A stretch of DNA of 64,000 bases, taken from positions 248,001-312,000 of the forward strand of contig NZ_BBXD01000015.1 of assembly GCF_001570545.1 (NCBI RefSeq), given 5' to 3'. Made by a program: the position numbers and the translations under genes. Each line of letters starts with the position of its first letter. Position 1 is the first letter of the stretch. A model generated the notes under the pieces. The model did no database searches, was not told the origin of the DNA, and worked only from the letters and a program-made list of their open reading frames with translations. Positions 35,001 through 64,000 of this stretch are shown here, one piece after another. This DNA is from Herbidospora mongoliensis. Its GTDB lineage: Bacteria > Actinomycetota > Actinomycetes > Streptosporangiales > Streptosporangiaceae.

Positions 35001-38000
35001 GGCCACGGGTGAGGTGATCTCGGGCGTCGCCGATGAGGGCCGGACCGCGTTCCTGTTCACCGGTCAGGGGTCGCAGCGGCCCGGGATGGGACGCGGCCTG
35101 TACGACGCGTTCCCGGTCTTCGCCGACGCCTTCGACGCGGTCTGCGCGGAACTCGACCTCCGGCTCGACCGGCCTCTGCGCGACGTGCTGTCCGACGGGA
35201 CCGACCTCGACCAGACGATGTGGGCCCAGGCCGGGCTCTTCGCCGTCGAGGTGGCGTCGTTCCGGCTGCTGGAGTCGCTCGGGGTCGTCCCGGACTACCT
35301 GCTCGGCCACTCGATCGGCGAGGTCGCCGCAGCCCACTGCGCGGGGATCCTGTCCCTGGAAGACGCGTGCACCCTGGTCGCCGCGCGAGGCCGCCTGATG
35401 CAGGCGCTTCCCGCAGGCGGCGCGATGCTCGCCCTTCAGGCCACCGAAGATCAGATCGTCGATGATCGCGTCGACATCGCCGCGATCAACGGCCCCGACT
35501 CCGTGGTGATCTCCGGCCCCGCCGACGTCATCGAGGAATGGACCACCCGAGGCTTCAAGCACACCCGACTGAAGGTCTCGCACGCCTTCCACTCCAGGCT
35601 CATGGAACCGATGCTGGACGAATTCGCCCAGGTCCTGACCACACTGACCTTCGCCGAACCCCAGATCCCCATCGTGTCTGGCGACATGACCACACCCGGC
35701 TACTGGGTCCGCCAGGTGCGCGAGACGGTCCGCTTCGCCGAAGGTGTCACGCAGCTGGGCGAGCAGGGCGTGACCCGGTTCGTCGAGCTCGGCCCGGACG
35801 GGGTCCTGTCCGGCCTCGCCCAGCAGTCCGTCGACGGCGTGTTCGCCCCGCTGATGCGCCGCGGCCGCGACGAGCACGAGACGACGCTGACCGCGCTCGC
35901 CCGTCTGTGGACGGCCGGTGCCGAGATCGACTGGCACACGGCTTTCCCCGGTGGACGCCGGGTGGCACTGCCGACCTACGCGTTCCGGCGGCAGCGCTAC
36001 TGGCCGGAGACCGCTCTCGCCCTGGGCGATGCGGGCGCGATGGGCCAGACGGCCGTCGGGCATCCGATGCTGCGCGCGGCGGTGGTGTCGGCCGGTGACG
36101 GAGCCGTGCTGCTGACCGGCAGGCTGTCGCTGGCCACGCACGCCTGGCTGGCGGATCACGCCGTGCTGGACCAGGTGCTGGTGCCGGGCACGGCGCTGGT
36201 GGAGATGGCATGGGCCGCCGGAGGGCTGGTCGGCTGCCCGGCGGTGCGGGAGCTGGTGTTCAGGACCCCGCTGGTGCTGTCGGAGCGGAGCGCCGCCCAG
36301 ATCCAGGTCACCGTGAGCGCCGCCGACCCCACGGGCGACCGGACGGTCGAGATTTACGCACGACCCGAGGCCGACGGCGACGGGCCCTGGACGTGTCACG
36401 CCGCCGGAGTGCTGACGGCCGCGCTCGCCCCGACGGAGATCGACCTCACGGTCTGGCCGCCGCAGGGCGCGGAGGCGGTGCCTCTTGACGGTTTCTACGA
36501 CGCCCTGGGAGAGCGCGGCTACCACTTCGGCCCGGTGTTCCGCGGCCTGCGAGCGGCCTGGCGCGAAGGCGACCGGGTGTACGCCGAGGTCGCGCTGCCG
36601 GAGGAGGCGGTGGCCGACGCGGCCGCGTACAACGTGCATCCGGCGTTGCTCGATTCGGCGCTGCACTCGGTGGGACTGACCGCCGGGGTGGCGCGGACGA
36701 CGGGCATGGGACTGCCGTTCGCCTGGACCGGAGCCCGGCTGGACGCCGTGGGCGCCTCGGTGCTGCGGGTGATGGTCCAGCCCGGGGAGGAGGGCGTGTC
36801 GCTGCGGCTGGCCGACGGCGTCGGCGCGGCGGTGGCGAGCGTGGAATCGCTGATGATGCGGGAGGTCTCGCCCGAGGCGCTCCAGCCCGTGGCGGACCCC
36901 GCGAAGGACGCGCTGTTCGCGGTCGACTGGGTGCCGCTGGTCGAGTCGTCCGCCGTGACGCCCGACACCTCCGGCTGGACGACCGCCAGCGACGACGTGG
37001 TGTCGCCCGTGGTGGTGCTGCCGGTGCCGGACCAGTGGTCCGGCGACGCCGGCGAGGTGCACGCGGTGACCGCGCGGGTGCTGACGGCGGTGCAGGAGTG
37101 GTCGTCCGACGAACGCTTCGCCGACTCCCGGCTGGTCGTCGTGACCCGGGGAGCGATGCCGGTCGAGCCGGACGGCGTGAATCCCGTCGGCGCCGCCGTG
37201 TGGGGTCTGCTGCGGTCGGCCCAGACGGAGCTGCCCGGCCGGATCCTGCTGGTGGACGCCGATCCCGCCGGCGACCCCGACGACATGTGGGCCACGTGGC
37301 CGGCCGTCGTCGACGGTGACGAGCCGCAGGTCGCGGTCCGCGGCGGCAGCCTGTGGGTGCCGCGCCTGGTCCGGGCCGCCGCGACCGAGACCACGGTGAC
37401 GCCGGACCTGGACGGCACGGTGCTCATCACCGGTGGCACCGGGACGCTCGGCGGCGTGCTCGCCCGGCACCTGGTGACCGGACACGGCGTCCGCCACCTG
37501 CTGCTGCTCAGCCGCACCGGGCCGGACAGCCCGGACGCGTCCGCCCTGGTGGCGGAGCTGGCCGACCTGGGCGCGGTCGGCGAGGTGGTCGCCTGTGACG
37601 CGGCCGATCGCGACGCGCTCGCCTCGGTGATCGACCTGGTGAGGGACCGGCTGATCGGCGTCGTCCACGCCGCCGGTGTGGTGGACGACGGCGTGTTCGG
37701 CGGGCTCGACCCGCAGCGGCTCGGCGCGGTGCTGCGGCCGAAGGCGGACGCGGCGGTCAACCTGCACGAGCTGACCGCCGGCCTGGACCTGTCGATGTTC
37801 GTGCTCTATTCGTCGGTGTCGGCGACCTTCGGCACCGGTGGCCAGGCCAACTACGCGGCGGCGAACTCCTTCCTCGACGCGCTGGCCGTCCACCGCAGGT
37901 CGCTCGGACTGCCCGGCCAGTCGCTCGCCTGGGGCATGTGGGCCCAGGCCAGCGCCATGACCGGCGGCCTGGGCGACGCCGACCTCGCCCGGGTCCGCAC

Positions 38001-38709
38001 CCTCAGCAGGCCGATGCCCACCCCGCAGGCGCTGGCCCTGTTCGACCGGGCGCTGACGCTGCCCCGGGCGCACCTGATGCCGATCCCCATCGACCTGGCC
38101 GCCCTGCGGTCCGGGACGCACCCCGTTCCCGCCCTGCTGCGCGCGCTGGTGCGCGGACCGGCGCGGCGGGCCGTCGACAGCCGCCAGGTGGACGGGCCTT
38201 CGCTGGCCGACCAGCTGGCGGTCATGGCCGACGCCCAGCGGGACGCGACCCTGCTGCACCTGGTCACCAGCCAGGCCGCGACGGTCCTCGGGCACGGCCC
38301 GGCCGACGTGATCGCGGCCGAACGGCCGTTCAAGGACCTGGGGTTCGACTCGCTGACCTCGGTCGAGCTGCGCAACCGGCTGAACACCGCCACCGGCCTG
38401 CGGCTGCCGCCGACGCTGGTCTTCGACCACCCGACCCCGGCCGCGCTCGCCCGGTATCTGCGGGCCAGCCTGCTGCCTTCGGACGCCACCCCGGCCGAGC
38501 ACCTGATGGGTCAGCTGACCCGGATGGAGGTCGAGCTCACCGGGCTGGCCGCGGGCGACCGGGCGGCCCTGCGGGCCAAACTGGAGCTGATGATCGACCG
38601 GCTGCGGACGGCTGAGGGGGCGCTGCTCGACGTACCCGACGACAGCGACCTGGAGTCGGCCACGGGAGACGACATCTTCGCGCTCATCGACAGCGAGCTC
38701 GACATCTAG
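29041..38709 (+). CDS. type I modular polyketide synthase PKS-C (2 modules)
   Basis: A 3,222-residue protein with two modules, KS-AT-KR-ACP and KS-AT-DH-KR-ACP. The chosen ATG (29041) has AGGAG seven bases upstream and begins the docking coil [19 protein letters not shown]. The frame is open further back to 28954, but that extension overlaps PKS-B and lacks docking sequence. The C-terminus is a class-1-type docking domain ending [21 protein letters not shown], so another PKS protein must follow. There is no thioesterase, and release is not encoded here. The stop is 15 bases before the M48-like membrane protein in the same direction. Odd points: GFES instead of GFDS in the first ACP, and Asp instead of Gly in the DH motif. 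Confidence 0.96.
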   Translation: MAASIEDYVEALRVSLKETELLRTQNRELTAAAHEPIAIVSMACRYPGGVDSPDALWRLVAEGRDAITPFPADRGWSADGLGETLAAQGGFLDGAADFDADLFGISPREALGMEPQQRLLLETAWEAFERAGLAPDTMRGTRTGVFIGGTGSGYGAGMAVADGDKGFLLTGGAPSVLSGRVAYAFGLEGPAVTVDTACSSSLVALHMAIQSLREGGCDLALAGGVTVMTSSMTIVEFGKQGGLSSDGRCKSFSAEADGAGWSEGVGLLLVERLSDARRRGHEVLAVVRGSSINQDGASNGLTAPNGPAQERVIRQALTGARLSTADVDVVEAHGTGTRLGDPIEAQALLATYGRGRSADQPLWLGSIKSNIGHSQSAAGVAGVIKMVQAMRHGVLPPTLHADEPSPHVDWSAGAVELLTEARPWPSAGRPRRAAVSSFGMSGTNAHVILEQAPAETEVPAVSPAGPVPWVLAAKTAEGLRGQAARLREFVTWDGVKNADVARSLLSRAALPHRAVVLGSEREELLAGLDALADDGSAPNVVRGGSTAGSVVFVFPGQGSQWVGMAQGLLDSSPVFRERLAECEAALSEFVDWSLSEVLRDGTGLERVDVVQPTLWAVMVSLAATWRAHGVHPSAVIGHSQGEIAAAVVAGALSLQDGARVVALRSKALIALAGGGGMVSVAAGHQQVEELFPNGIAAFNGPSSTVVAGEPQALDELLAECESRGIRARRIPVDYASHSPQVELIREEILAVLAPVTPVASAVPIYSTVTGAPIETTVMDAAYWYQNLRSPVRFEQTTRSLIADGRSVFVECSPHPVLTIGVQETAEEAVTVGTLRRNDGGQDRFLASLAEAWCAGVDVDFAGFVQGGRRIELPTYAFQRQRYWPMPLPAVEAIAHVDPVEGRFWDAVEREDLEALAGTLQLEQAPELLGEVLPALSAWRRGRRRDAVIDSWRYRIVWKPVSDLPAQPTLSGSWLLAADDDGDEVAAVLRSAGADVITVTVSDRDATAGLLREVGPVAGVVSLLGADLAATVTLIQSLGDAGITAPMWALTGGAVSIGRSDPLTSPAQAQTWGLGRVAALEYPGRWGGLIDVPATLDARAGTRLAAILSGGAGDEDQLAVRASGVFARRLVRAPHTAGETGVRPLEGTVLVTGGTGALGAVVARWLAGRGVPHLILTGRRGAATPGVDALVAELTELGTRVTVAACDVADRTALAGLLATVPDLTGVVHAAGVGHPTMLDQAGPAELAEVLSGKVNGAANLHELTQDLDLFVVFASGAGIWGSGGQAAYGAANAYLDALVTQRRAQGLAGTSVAWGAWGETGMASQEGARDYLRERGMIPMDPELAIQALAQTVDGGEECLTVADIDWPRFTDTFTATRVSPLLAELPEARPEPVTTAGDHDDSALVRRLAPLPTSQRRQILLDLIRTEVASVLKHPDTQAIAATRTFKDLGFESLTAVELRNRLNQQTGLRLPATMVFDHPTPTALATYLQGELGLGQADSLAPAQVTEQGLDDPIAIIGMSCRFPGDIRDPAQLWDVVAAGTDTLSPFPADRGWPDQMAGVGGFVDATDFDAALFGISPREALAMDPQQRLVLESAWEAFETAGIDPHSMRGTLTGVFAGASPSGYGQGQVLDGVEGHLLTGTAMSVISGRVAYTFGLEGPAVTVDTACSSSLVALHLAAQALRGGECDMALAGGVAVMSTANAFADFALPGGLSSNGRCKAFAGAADGTGWGEGVGVLVLERLSDAQRNGHDVLAIVRGSAVNQDGASNGLTAPNGPSQERVIRQALANARLQSSDVDVVEAHGTGTKLGDPIEAQALLATYGQDREEPLWLGSIKSNIGHTQAAAGVAGVIKMVQAMRHGTLPATLHVDEPTPHVDWSAGAVELLTEARPWPSTGRPRRAGVSSFGVSGTNAHVIVEAAPVVPESVSDEAPATVLWPVSAKTADSLRAQQDRLAAFVAASKPAAADVAHSLFSRAALPHRAVVMATGEVISGVADEGRTAFLFTGQGSQRPGMGRGLYDAFPVFADAFDAVCAELDLRLDRPLRDVLSDGTDLDQTMWAQAGLFAVEVASFRLLESLGVVPDYLLGHSIGEVAAAHCAGILSLEDACTLVAARGRLMQALPAGGAMLALQATEDQIVDDRVDIAAINGPDSVVISGPADVIEEWTTRGFKHTRLKVSHAFHSRLMEPMLDEFAQVLTTLTFAEPQIPIVSGDMTTPGYWVRQVRETVRFAEGVTQLGEQGVTRFVELGPDGVLSGLAQQSVDGVFAPLMRRGRDEHETTLTALARLWTAGAEIDWHTAFPGGRRVALPTYAFRRQRYWPETALALGDAGAMGQTAVGHPMLRAAVVSAGDGAVLLTGRLSLATHAWLADHAVLDQVLVPGTALVEMAWAAGGLVGCPAVRELVFRTPLVLSERSAAQIQVTVSAADPTGDRTVEIYARPEADGDGPWTCHAAGVLTAALAPTEIDLTVWPPQGAEAVPLDGFYDALGERGYHFGPVFRGLRAAWREGDRVYAEVALPEEAVADAAAYNVHPALLDSALHSVGLTAGVARTTGMGLPFAWTGARLDAVGASVLRVMVQPGEEGVSLRLADGVGAAVASVESLMMREVSPEALQPVADPAKDALFAVDWVPLVESSAVTPDTSGWTTASDDVVSPVVVLPVPDQWSGDAGEVHAVTARVLTAVQEWSSDERFADSRLVVVTRGAMPVEPDGVNPVGAAVWGLLRSAQTELPGRILLVDADPAGDPDDMWATWPAVVDGDEPQVAVRGGSLWVPRLVRAAATETTVTPDLDGTVLITGGTGTLGGVLARHLVTGHGVRHLLLLSRTGPDSPDASALVAELADLGAVGEVVACDAADRDALASVIDLVRDRLIGVVHAAGVVDDGVFGGLDPQRLGAVLRPKADAAVNLHELTAGLDLSMFVLYSSVSATFGTGGQANYAAANSFLDALAVHRRSLGLPGQSLAWGMWAQASAMTGGLGDADLARVRTLSRPMPTPQALALFDRALTLPRAHLMPIPIDLAALRSGTHPVPALLRALVRGPARRAVDSRQVDGPSLADQLAVMADAQRDATLLHLVTSQAATVLGHGPADVIAAERPFKDLGFDSLTSVELRNRLNTATGLRLPPTLVFDHPTPAALARYLRASLLPSDATPAEHLMGQLTRMEVELTGLAAGDRAALRAKLELMIDRLRTAEGALLDVPDDSDLESATGDDIFALIDSELDI
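29134..33530 (+). other. PKS-C module 1: KS-AT(methylmalonyl)-KR(A)-ACP
   Basis: KS active cysteine is residue 198; it reads MEPQQR instead of the usual MDPQQR. The AT (about 30440-31690) has nucleophile S639 in GHSQGE and YASH (31240-31251), so methylmalonyl-CoA. Its DNA is strikingly like the AT of PKS-D module 2. The KR (about 32476-33160) has TGGTGALG, tryptophan in AGIWGS, QAAY and no LDD (A1-type); its catalytic serine follows alanine (FAS rather than FSS). ACP serine is 1454 within GFESL, where Glu replaces the usual Asp. Product: alpha-methyl, L-beta-hydroxy unit. Confidence 0.92.
33580..38475 (+). other. PKS-C module 2: KS-AT(malonyl)-DH(G to D)-KR(B)-ACP
   Basis: KS active cysteine is residue 1670. 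The AT (about 34848-35998) has nucleophile S2091 in GHSIGE and HAFH, so malonyl-CoA. The DH (about 36055-36890) has His2373, but the conserved glycine of HxxxGxxxxP is Asp2377 ([10 protein letters not shown]); the HPALLD aspartate is kept. The KR (about 37411-38100) has VDD in the LDD position and is B-type. ACP serine is 3104 (GFDSL). If the DH works, the unit is an unbranched E double bond; if not, a D-configured hydroxyl. This module is followed by the docking tail. Confidence 0.9.
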
Positions 38710-38724
38710 CACTAACGTGATCAC

Positions 38725-40188
38725 ATGGGACGCGCCCTGGTAGCCATCGGCATGTTGTGCGGCTTGTTCGTCGTGGCGGCCGCACAGCTCGCCGGGTTCG
38801 CCCTGGTGCTGCGGGTGCTGCCCCCGGTGCCTCCGGGACCCCTGCCCGCGTCCTCGGCCGTGGCCTACATGGTGCTCTGCCTGATCCTTTTCGGCTGCGC
38901 CGGCGCCCTGTTCGTCGCGCTGGGCGCCGGTCTGGGGCGGGCGCTGCGGTCGCGCCGGTACTCGCCGCCCGGGGCGGTGGTGGACCCTGATCAGGCCCCT
39001 GACCTGTGGGAGCTGGTGCGGGAGCTGGCCGCCTCCGCCGGAACCCGTCCCCCGGACGAGATCCGGCTCATGGCGGAGATGAACATCCGGTCGGAGGAGA
39101 CCCTGCTGCGGGGCCGCCGCCTCCTGTCCGTCGGCCTGCCGTTGTTACAGATCGTGACGCTCGGCCAGATGCGGTTCGGTCTCGCGCACCACGTGGAGCA
39201 CCTGGCCGCCGGTCACGCCCGGGCGCGGGGCATCGCCGAGTGGTGCGGCATGGTCATCACCGGAGCCGGCGGGCGCCTCCGCCCCGGCAACCCGGCCGGG
39301 TGGGCGTTCCGCGCGTACGCGTGGGTGTACACGCTGATCGACGGCGCCGTCCGCCGTCGCCAGGAGCGGCGCTGTGACGCCGCCGGCGCGCGGGTGGCCG
39401 GGCCGGTCGCCGCCGTCGGCGCGCTGAGCGAGATGACGGCGCTCCAGCAGGTGCAGAGCGTCTTCTACGACTCCTACGTGTGGCCGGGCTGGGAGGCGTC
39501 GGAGTACACGCCCGCCGATCTGTTCGGGGGGTTCGCCGAGTTCGTGGCGGCCCGCAAGACTGAGGTAGACGACCTACGGGCCGAGCCGTTGTCCACGACC
39601 TGGTCATGGCGGGATCCCTATCCGTCCCAGGCCGCCCGCGTCGCCGCCGTCACCGCCCGGTTCCCCGTCTCCGACGTGGCGGCCGACGAACGGCCCGCCG
39701 CGCTGCTGCTCCCCGACCTCGCCGCCGCCGGGAAGGCGGTGCACGACGCGGACCCGGAGCTCGTCGCGCGCCCCGCTCTGGACTGGCCGGAGTTCACGCA
39801 CGTCGCCGTCACCGCGCAGTTGCAGCACCGGGTCGACGTGATGCTGCGGGCCATCGGCCTCACCGGATCGGGACTGCCCGAGGTGCTGCGGCTCCTGGAG
39901 GAGGGCCGCCTCGCCGACGCCGCGCGGCCTCTGTTCCCGGACGCCGTTCCTGAGGACCTGCCCGAATTGTTCGTGCCGCCGCTGGAGATGTTCATGAACC
40001 TGGCCGCCATCCGCTCGGGCCAGGCCACCTGGCGGCACTCCTGGACCGAACCCGCCGAACTGTTCACTCCGGACGGAGTCCCCCTGGACCTGTCGGCGGT
40101 GGCGGAACGCGCGATCACCGACCCGCGCGGCGCCACCGCCGAACTGGCCGCCCTCGGCATGGACGAAGGCGGCCGCCCTGGTTTCTGA
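38725..40188 (+). CDS. M48-like membrane protein with degenerate HExxH (probable pseudoprotease)
   Basis: A 487-residue protein with two N-terminal hydrophobic helices (about residues 5-32 and 44-72) and a cytoplasmic domain resembling actinobacterial M48 zinc peptidases. The active-site helix reads LAHHVEHLAAG: both zinc histidines (H155, H159) are kept, but the catalytic Glu of HExxH is His156. The third ligand region RRQERRCDAAGA (E214, D218) is also kept, as is the downstream WRDPYPSQAARVAA, which matches the M48 segment around a D-x-H/Y-P-x-x-x-x-R. So the metal site may survive without the general base. It starts 15 bases after the PKS-C stop and is probably co-transcribed with the PKS genes. 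The M48 relation is inference from motif layout; the role is unknown. Confidence 0.7.
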   Translation: MGRALVAIGMLCGLFVVAAAQLAGFALVLRVLPPVPPGPLPASSAVAYMVLCLILFGCAGALFVALGAGLGRALRSRRYSPPGAVVDPDQAPDLWELVRELAASAGTRPPDEIRLMAEMNIRSEETLLRGRRLLSVGLPLLQIVTLGQMRFGLAHHVEHLAAGHARARGIAEWCGMVITGAGGRLRPGNPAGWAFRAYAWVYTLIDGAVRRRQERRCDAAGARVAGPVAAVGALSEMTALQQVQSVFYDSYVWPGWEASEYTPADLFGGFAEFVAARKTEVDDLRAEPLSTTWSWRDPYPSQAARVAAVTARFPVSDVAADERPAALLLPDLAAAGKAVHDADPELVARPALDWPEFTHVAVTAQLQHRVDVMLRAIGLTGSGLPEVLRLLEEGRLADAARPLFPDAVPEDLPELFVPPLEMFMNLAAIRSGQATWRHSWTEPAELFTPDGVPLDLSAVAERAITDPRGATAELAALGMDEGGRPGF

Positions 40189-40926
40189 CTACTCCCAGCG
40201 GAACAGACGTGCCGCGCCGACGCCGAACACCACCGCGTAGGCGGCCAGCACGATCACGGTGATGCCGGAGGGCATGCCGGTCGCGGCCGCGTCGTTGAAC
40301 GCCAGCACGGCGGCGCCCAGCGGGGTGAAGTCACCGATCGTGGCGAGCGCGTCCGGCAGCATCTCCTTGGGCACGTAGATCCCGGCGAAGAACATGAGCG
40401 GGAAGAACAGCGCGCTGCCCGCGCTGGTCGCGGCCTTGGTGGTCTTCAGCACGGAGGCCATGAAGAGCCCGATGGCCAGCAGCATCCCGACCGTGAGCAG
40501 GAACGCGAGCAGGAAGCCCAGGACGTTGGACGGCAGCTTGACGTCGAAGGCCACGGCGGCCGTGCCGAGCACCAGCACGGTCGTCACGACGGCGATCACC
40601 GCCTGCACCGCGAGCTGGGCGAGCAGCACCCGGGCCGGGCCGACGGGCGTGATCGACAGCCGGCGAAGGATCCCCTTCTCGCGGTATCCGACCAGGTAGG
40701 TCGGGGTGATGAAGAGGGCCAGCAGCGCGAAGGACATGACCAGGATGATCGGCGTGTAGTAGTCGATGCCGCGCGCGCCGAGCTCCGGACTGACCTCCCG
40801 CGACGACGGAACGCTCCCGATGATCACCACGAGGGCGACCGGGAAGATCAACGTCCAGAAGTACGCGGCGGGGTCTCGCAGGAAAAGCTTGAACTCCACG
40901 GCAGTGAGTCGGTTGAGTGCCCGCAC
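40189..40926 (-). CDS. ABC-2 type transporter permease
   Basis: A 245-residue ABC-2 family membrane subunit of typical length with six hydrophobic helices. It starts with a short cytosolic amphipathic segment (RALNRLTAVEFKLFLRDPAAYFWTLIFP), as in DrrB-like drug exporters. The GTG start at 40926 is preceded by AAGGAG. Its stop abuts the stop of the convergent M48-like gene. It follows the ATPase gene after 42 bases on the same strand, so the two form an exporter operon. In antibiotic clusters such pairs usually pump the product out and give self-resistance. That role is inference from position between PKS-C and PKS-D. Confidence 0.9.
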   Translation of the reverse strand: MRALNRLTAVEFKLFLRDPAAYFWTLIFPVALVVIIGSVPSSREVSPELGARGIDYYTPIILVMSFALLALFITPTYLVGYREKGILRRLSITPVGPARVLLAQLAVQAVIAVVTTVLVLGTAAVAFDVKLPSNVLGFLLAFLLTVGMLLAIGLFMASVLKTTKAATSAGSALFFPLMFFAGIYVPKEMLPDALATIGDFTPLGAAVLAFNDAAATGMPSGITVIVLAAYAVVFGVGAARLFRWE

Positions 40927-40968
40927 TGTCGTCTCCTTACTGGGCGGGGGAGGGGTGACGGGGGCGGA

Positions 40969-41886
40969 TCACTCGGCGGCGTGGTCGAACCGGCGGCCGG
41001 TCAGAGCGATGAAGGCGTCGTCGAGGGTGGCCTGCTCGGAGCGCAGGTCCAGGGCGACGATCTGGTGCTGGGCCAGCACCGAGGTGACGGCGTGCATCAG
41101 GTTGCCGGTGCCGGTGACCACCACCTGCTGGTGGTGCCGCTCGACGGAGGTGACCTCGGGCAGCACGGTCAGCAGCTCGTCGTCGAGCGTGGAGCCCGGC
41201 CGGAAGCGGACCTTCTGGTCCTGGTCGACCTTGGCCACCAGGCCGGTCGGCGTGTCCAGCGCGATGATCTTGCCGCCGTCGATGATGGCCAGGCGGTCGC
41301 ACAGCCGCTCGGCCTCCTCCATGAAGTGCGTGACCAGCAGGACGGTGATGCCGCGGTCGCGGACCTGCTCGATCAGCTCCCAGGTGTCCCGGCGCGCGCC
41401 CGGGTCGAGGCCGGTGGTCAGCTCGTCGAGGATGGCGACCTTGGGGGAGCCCACCAGGGCCAGGGCGATCGACAGGCGCTGCTTCTGCCCGCCGGAGAGC
41501 TTCTCGTAGGCGCTGTCGGCCTTCTCCTTCAGCCCGAGGTCGGCCATCAGCGCGCGCCAGTCGACGGGGTTGTCGTAGAAGGAGGCGTACAACTCCATCG
41601 CCTCGGCGACGCGCAGTTTGTCGGGCATCGCGCTCTGCTGCATCTGCATGCCGACGATCTGGTGGAGCTTGGTGCCGTCACGCTGCGGGTCGAGACCGTG
41701 CACCGAGATGGTCCCGCCGTCGGGCTTGCGCAACCCGGCGATGCACTCCACGGTGGTGGTCTTGCCTGCGCCGTTGGGGCCGAGGATGCCGAAGATCTCT
41801 CCCTCCTCGACTTCGAAAGATAAGCCGTCCACGACGACCTTGTGGTCGTACTGCTTGCGCAGCTCCGACACGACGATCACTGACAC
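40969..41886 (-). CDS. ABC transporter ATP-binding protein (DrrA-like)
   Basis: A 305-residue ABC ATPase that drives the adjacent permease. The Walker A is GPNGAGKTTT, the signature LSGGQKQRLSIA, the Walker B VAILDE followed by LTTGLDPGARRD, and the switch histidine LLVTHFMEEAERLCD. A C-terminal regulatory extension ends LDDAFIALTGRRF, as in DrrA/CcmA-type exporters. I place the start at the GTG at 41886, nine bases after GAGGAG; the open frame to 41955 has no such site. It is transcribed divergently from P450-2 across a 224-base gap. The probable substrate is the polyketide made by the flanking genes, by position only. Confidence 0.92.
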   Translation of the reverse strand: MSVIVVSELRKQYDHKVVVDGLSFEVEEGEIFGILGPNGAGKTTTVECIAGLRKPDGGTISVHGLDPQRDGTKLHQIVGMQMQQSAMPDKLRVAEAMELYASFYDNPVDWRALMADLGLKEKADSAYEKLSGGQKQRLSIALALVGSPKVAILDELTTGLDPGARRDTWELIEQVRDRGITVLLVTHFMEEAERLCDRLAIIDGGKIIALDTPTGLVAKVDQDQKVRFRPGSTLDDELLTVLPEVTSVERHHQQVVVTGTGNLMHAVTSVLAQHQIVALDLRSEQATLDDAFIALTGRRFDHAAE

Positions 41887-42110
41887 GGTGTACGTCTCCT
41901 CAGCACTCGGAAATCTTCGGCGATCAACGGTCACATGGATCTTGGCATAGGGCACACACGAAAGTGAGCGTAAACGGCGTTCCGGTCCTTGCGTCCGATG
42001 GCGGGGAAATCAAGGGTTGACTTAGGGGGTCATGTGGATATAGGGGTATGCGCTCCCATCGGCGCTGCCTAAGCTCGGCCTCACGCAGAGGACAAAGGAG
42101 CGCGTGAACG
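41887..42110. promoter_or_regulatory. divergent promoter region between ABC exporter and P450-2
   Basis: Toward P450-2 the sequence has TTAGGGGG (42022-42029) and then TAGGGGT (42041-42047). Exactly 29 bases from the second box start is the -10 candidate TAAGCT (42070-42075), preceded by CTG and two bases. This is the same geometry as at PKS-A and PKS-D. GCGCTG lies 21 bases after the box, as it does at PKS-A. AAAGGAG before the ATG at 42111 is a strong Shine-Dalgarno sequence. No equally clear promoter was found for the minus-strand ABC genes. Confidence 0.6.
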
Positions 42111-43349
42111 ATGGAGTCGAACGAGCGGCAACTTCGTACGCAGATGCGTTTCTTTCACGAACTCATCCGCACGCTGGCCAAGCAGGGCGATCCCTATGCG
42201 AAAGTCCTGGCCGCGCCCGACGACCCTTATCCGCACTACGAGGAGCTCCGGGCCCGCGGCGTCCTTTACCAGAGCTCGCTCGGCACCTGGGTGACGACGA
42301 ATCACAAACTCGCCAACGAGGTGCTGCGCGACCGCCGATTCGGGGTGCGAAAGGCGAACGGCGAGAAAGCGCCGGAGTTCATGCAGTTCGACAACTCCAT
42401 GCTCGGCCTCGACCCGCCCGACCACACTCGGCTGCGCCGCATGACCACGCCGACCTTCAACCCCCGGATGGCCGAACGCTGGCGGACCCGGGCCGAGAAG
42501 ATCTGCCACCGGCTCATCGACGACCTGCTGGCCACCGGCGACCGGTTCAACCTGATGACCGCCTTCGCCCAGCACCTGCCGATCGCGGTGATCGCCGACC
42601 TGGTCGGCATCCCGGAGGAGCACCGGCGCACGTTCTACGTTCTCAGCCGGGAGATCACCCCGCTGCTGGACGGTGTGGTGACGTACGAGAAGAAACAGAG
42701 CGTCGACGCGGCGCTCGCCGGCATGACCAAGCTTTTCACCGGCATCATCGCGCAGCGCAGGGCCGACCCGCGTGACGACATGATCAGCCGGATGCTGCCG
42801 ATGGTCGACGAGGGCCGGCTGTCCATGGCCGAGCTGGTGCCGCTGTGCATGTTCCTGCCGCTGGCCGGCAGCGAGACGACGGTCAACCTGATCGGCAACG
42901 GCGTGCTCGCGCTGCTGCGCCACCCCGAACAGTGGGAGATGGTGGCCGAACGGCCCGAACTGGCGGCCGGCGTGGCCGCCGAGACACTGCGCTACGACCC
43001 GCCCGTGCAGACCTACCGGCGGATCGCGCACGAGCCGATCGAACTGGCCGGCGTCTCGCTCCCGGTCGACGGCGAACTGGCGATCGTCGCAGGCGGCGCC
43101 AATCGCGACCCGGACGTCTTCCCCGATCCGGCGCGCTTCGACATCACCCGCGACATCGGCGCCGACACCCTGTCCTTTTCCTCGGGAATCCATTACTGCC
43201 TGGGCGCCTCGCTGGCCAAGATGGAGGCCGAGGTCGCCTACCAGGTGATTATCTCCCGGATGCCCAGGCTGCGGCAGGCGGGACCGGTGCGCCGGCGTGG
43301 TTCATTCATCATTCGCGGAATGCTGGAATTTCCGCTCTCCGCGAGTTGA
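42111..43349 (+). CDS. cytochrome P450 (P450-2), polyketide tailoring oxidase
   Basis: A 412-residue soluble P450 monooxygenase. The I-helix motif is AGSETT, the K-helix ExxR is in AETLRYDPP, and the haem loop is FSSGIHYC with the proximal cysteine at residue 363. The meander ends in DPARFDITRD. All are normal, so it should be active. The ATG at 42111 has AAAGGAG upstream. It has its own TAGGGGT-type promoter and is closed by a strong terminator hairpin 16 bases after the stop, so it is a monocistronic unit co-regulated with the PKS genes. It is only distantly similar in sequence to P450-1, which suggests two separate oxidation steps on the polyketide. Redox partners are not in the window. 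Confidence 0.93.
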   Translation: MESNERQLRTQMRFFHELIRTLAKQGDPYAKVLAAPDDPYPHYEELRARGVLYQSSLGTWVTTNHKLANEVLRDRRFGVRKANGEKAPEFMQFDNSMLGLDPPDHTRLRRMTTPTFNPRMAERWRTRAEKICHRLIDDLLATGDRFNLMTAFAQHLPIAVIADLVGIPEEHRRTFYVLSREITPLLDGVVTYEKKQSVDAALAGMTKLFTGIIAQRRADPRDDMISRMLPMVDEGRLSMAELVPLCMFLPLAGSETTVNLIGNGVLALLRHPEQWEMVAERPELAAGVAAETLRYDPPVQTYRRIAHEPIELAGVSLPVDGELAIVAGGANRDPDVFPDPARFDITRDIGADTLSFSSGIHYCLGASLAKMEAEVAYQVIISRMPRLRQAGPVRRRGSFIIRGMLEFPLSAS

Positions 43350-43364
43350 CCAGGAAGTTCACCC

Positions 43365-43405
43365 GCTCGGGGGCCTGTCGGGCTCCCGAGCTCTCTTATT
43401 TTCCG
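43365..43405 (+). terminator. intrinsic terminator after P450-2
   Basis: An 11-bp stem (43365-43375 paired with 43381-43391, one G-U pair) closes a 5-base loop and is followed by TCTCTTATTTT. The perfect core is GCTCGGG against CCCGAGC. It insulates P450-2 from the PKS-D promoter that begins about 50 bases later. Confidence 0.8.
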
Positions 43406-43432
43406 GAGAAACGCGGCGCGACAAAGCCTGAA

Positions 43433-43488
43433 TAGGTGGGGACCGACGCGGCTTAGGGGTTGGCGCTGCCGGGTCTCCTGCATATCGT
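43433..43488 (+). promoter_or_regulatory. promoter region of PKS-D with TAGGGGT box
   Basis: TAGGGGT (43454-43460) stands 29 bases before the -10 candidate TATCGT (43483-43488), which is preceded by CTG and two bases, as at PKS-A and P450-2. A related TAGGTGGGG lies at 43433-43441. The implied leader is about 130 bases; the rest of the gap (43489-43627) shows no other clear signal except GAGGGG just before the ATG. Confidence 0.6.
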
Positions 43489-43627
43489 CGCTGCTGAAGG
43501 CCATTCTGGCGGCCATTGTGTTGGAAAAATACTGCGAACGTCAGGTTCGTCGGGTGACCACTGTCGAGATTCGCCTCGCAGGAATCCCAGGGCCATTCCC
43601 GGCGCGTTGAGAGTGGTTGAGGGGTTC

Positions 43628-64000
<20,373 letters not shown>

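Overview
The window is very GC-rich DNA from a filamentous actinomycete. The signs are strong G/C bias in third codon positions, GTG starts, a DeoR and a WYL regulator, and giant type I polyketide synthase (PKS) genes. Nothing here fixes the genus. No rRNA, tRNA, CRISPR array or transposase was seen.

Left flank (1-6764): ordinary chromosomal genes. A plus-strand run holds the 3' part of an acyl-CoA dehydrogenase, a hot-dog thioesterase and a zinc alcohol dehydrogenase, all stop/start coupled. A TauE/SafE permease follows. On the minus strand are an MFS transporter and a DeoR-family repressor, divergent from a WYL-domain regulator. An alpha/beta hydrolase sits behind a terminator-like hairpin.

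Polyketide cluster (about 6765-64000, continuing to the right): a minus-strand cytochrome P450 diverges from three collinear PKS genes called here PKS-A, PKS-B and PKS-C. PKS-A (8196-24323) has three modules, PKS-B (24342-29021) one and PKS-C (29041-38709) two. Fifteen bases after PKS-C lies an M48-like membrane protein with a broken HExxH motif. A convergent ABC exporter pair (minus strand), a second P450 and PKS-D (43628 to beyond the end) follow. PKS-D opens with a KSQ loading module, so it acts first although it is last on the map. It stays open for 6,791 codons and shows the loading module, three full modules and the start of a fourth.

Predicted line: loading KSQ-AT-ACP; D1 KS-AT(methylmalonyl)-DH-KR-ACP; D2 KS-AT(methylmalonyl)-KR(degenerate)-ACP; D3 KS-AT(malonyl)-DH-ER-KR-ACP; D4 KS-AT(cut off); A1 KS-AT(malonyl)-DH-ER-KR-ACP; A2 KS-AT(GAGH, possibly ethylmalonyl)-KR-ACP; A3 KS-AT(methylmalonyl)-DH-KR-ACP; B KS-AT(malonyl)-KR-ACP; C1 KS-AT(methylmalonyl)-KR-ACP; C2 KS-AT(malonyl)-DH-KR-ACP. 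The tails and heads of the proteins suggest A to B to C. No thioesterase domain is visible, so the chain-releasing protein is encoded elsewhere. The product is a large reduced polyketide with at least ten extension steps, probably oxidised by one or both P450s and exported by the ABC pair; I cannot name it.

The most notable observations are a promoter layout shared by PKS-A, P450-2 and PKS-D (TAGGGGT exactly 29 bp ahead of a TAnnnT -10 box), AT domains with non-standard specificity motifs, a KR with a rewritten cofactor site, and four unrelated in-frame tandem repeats in PKS linkers.
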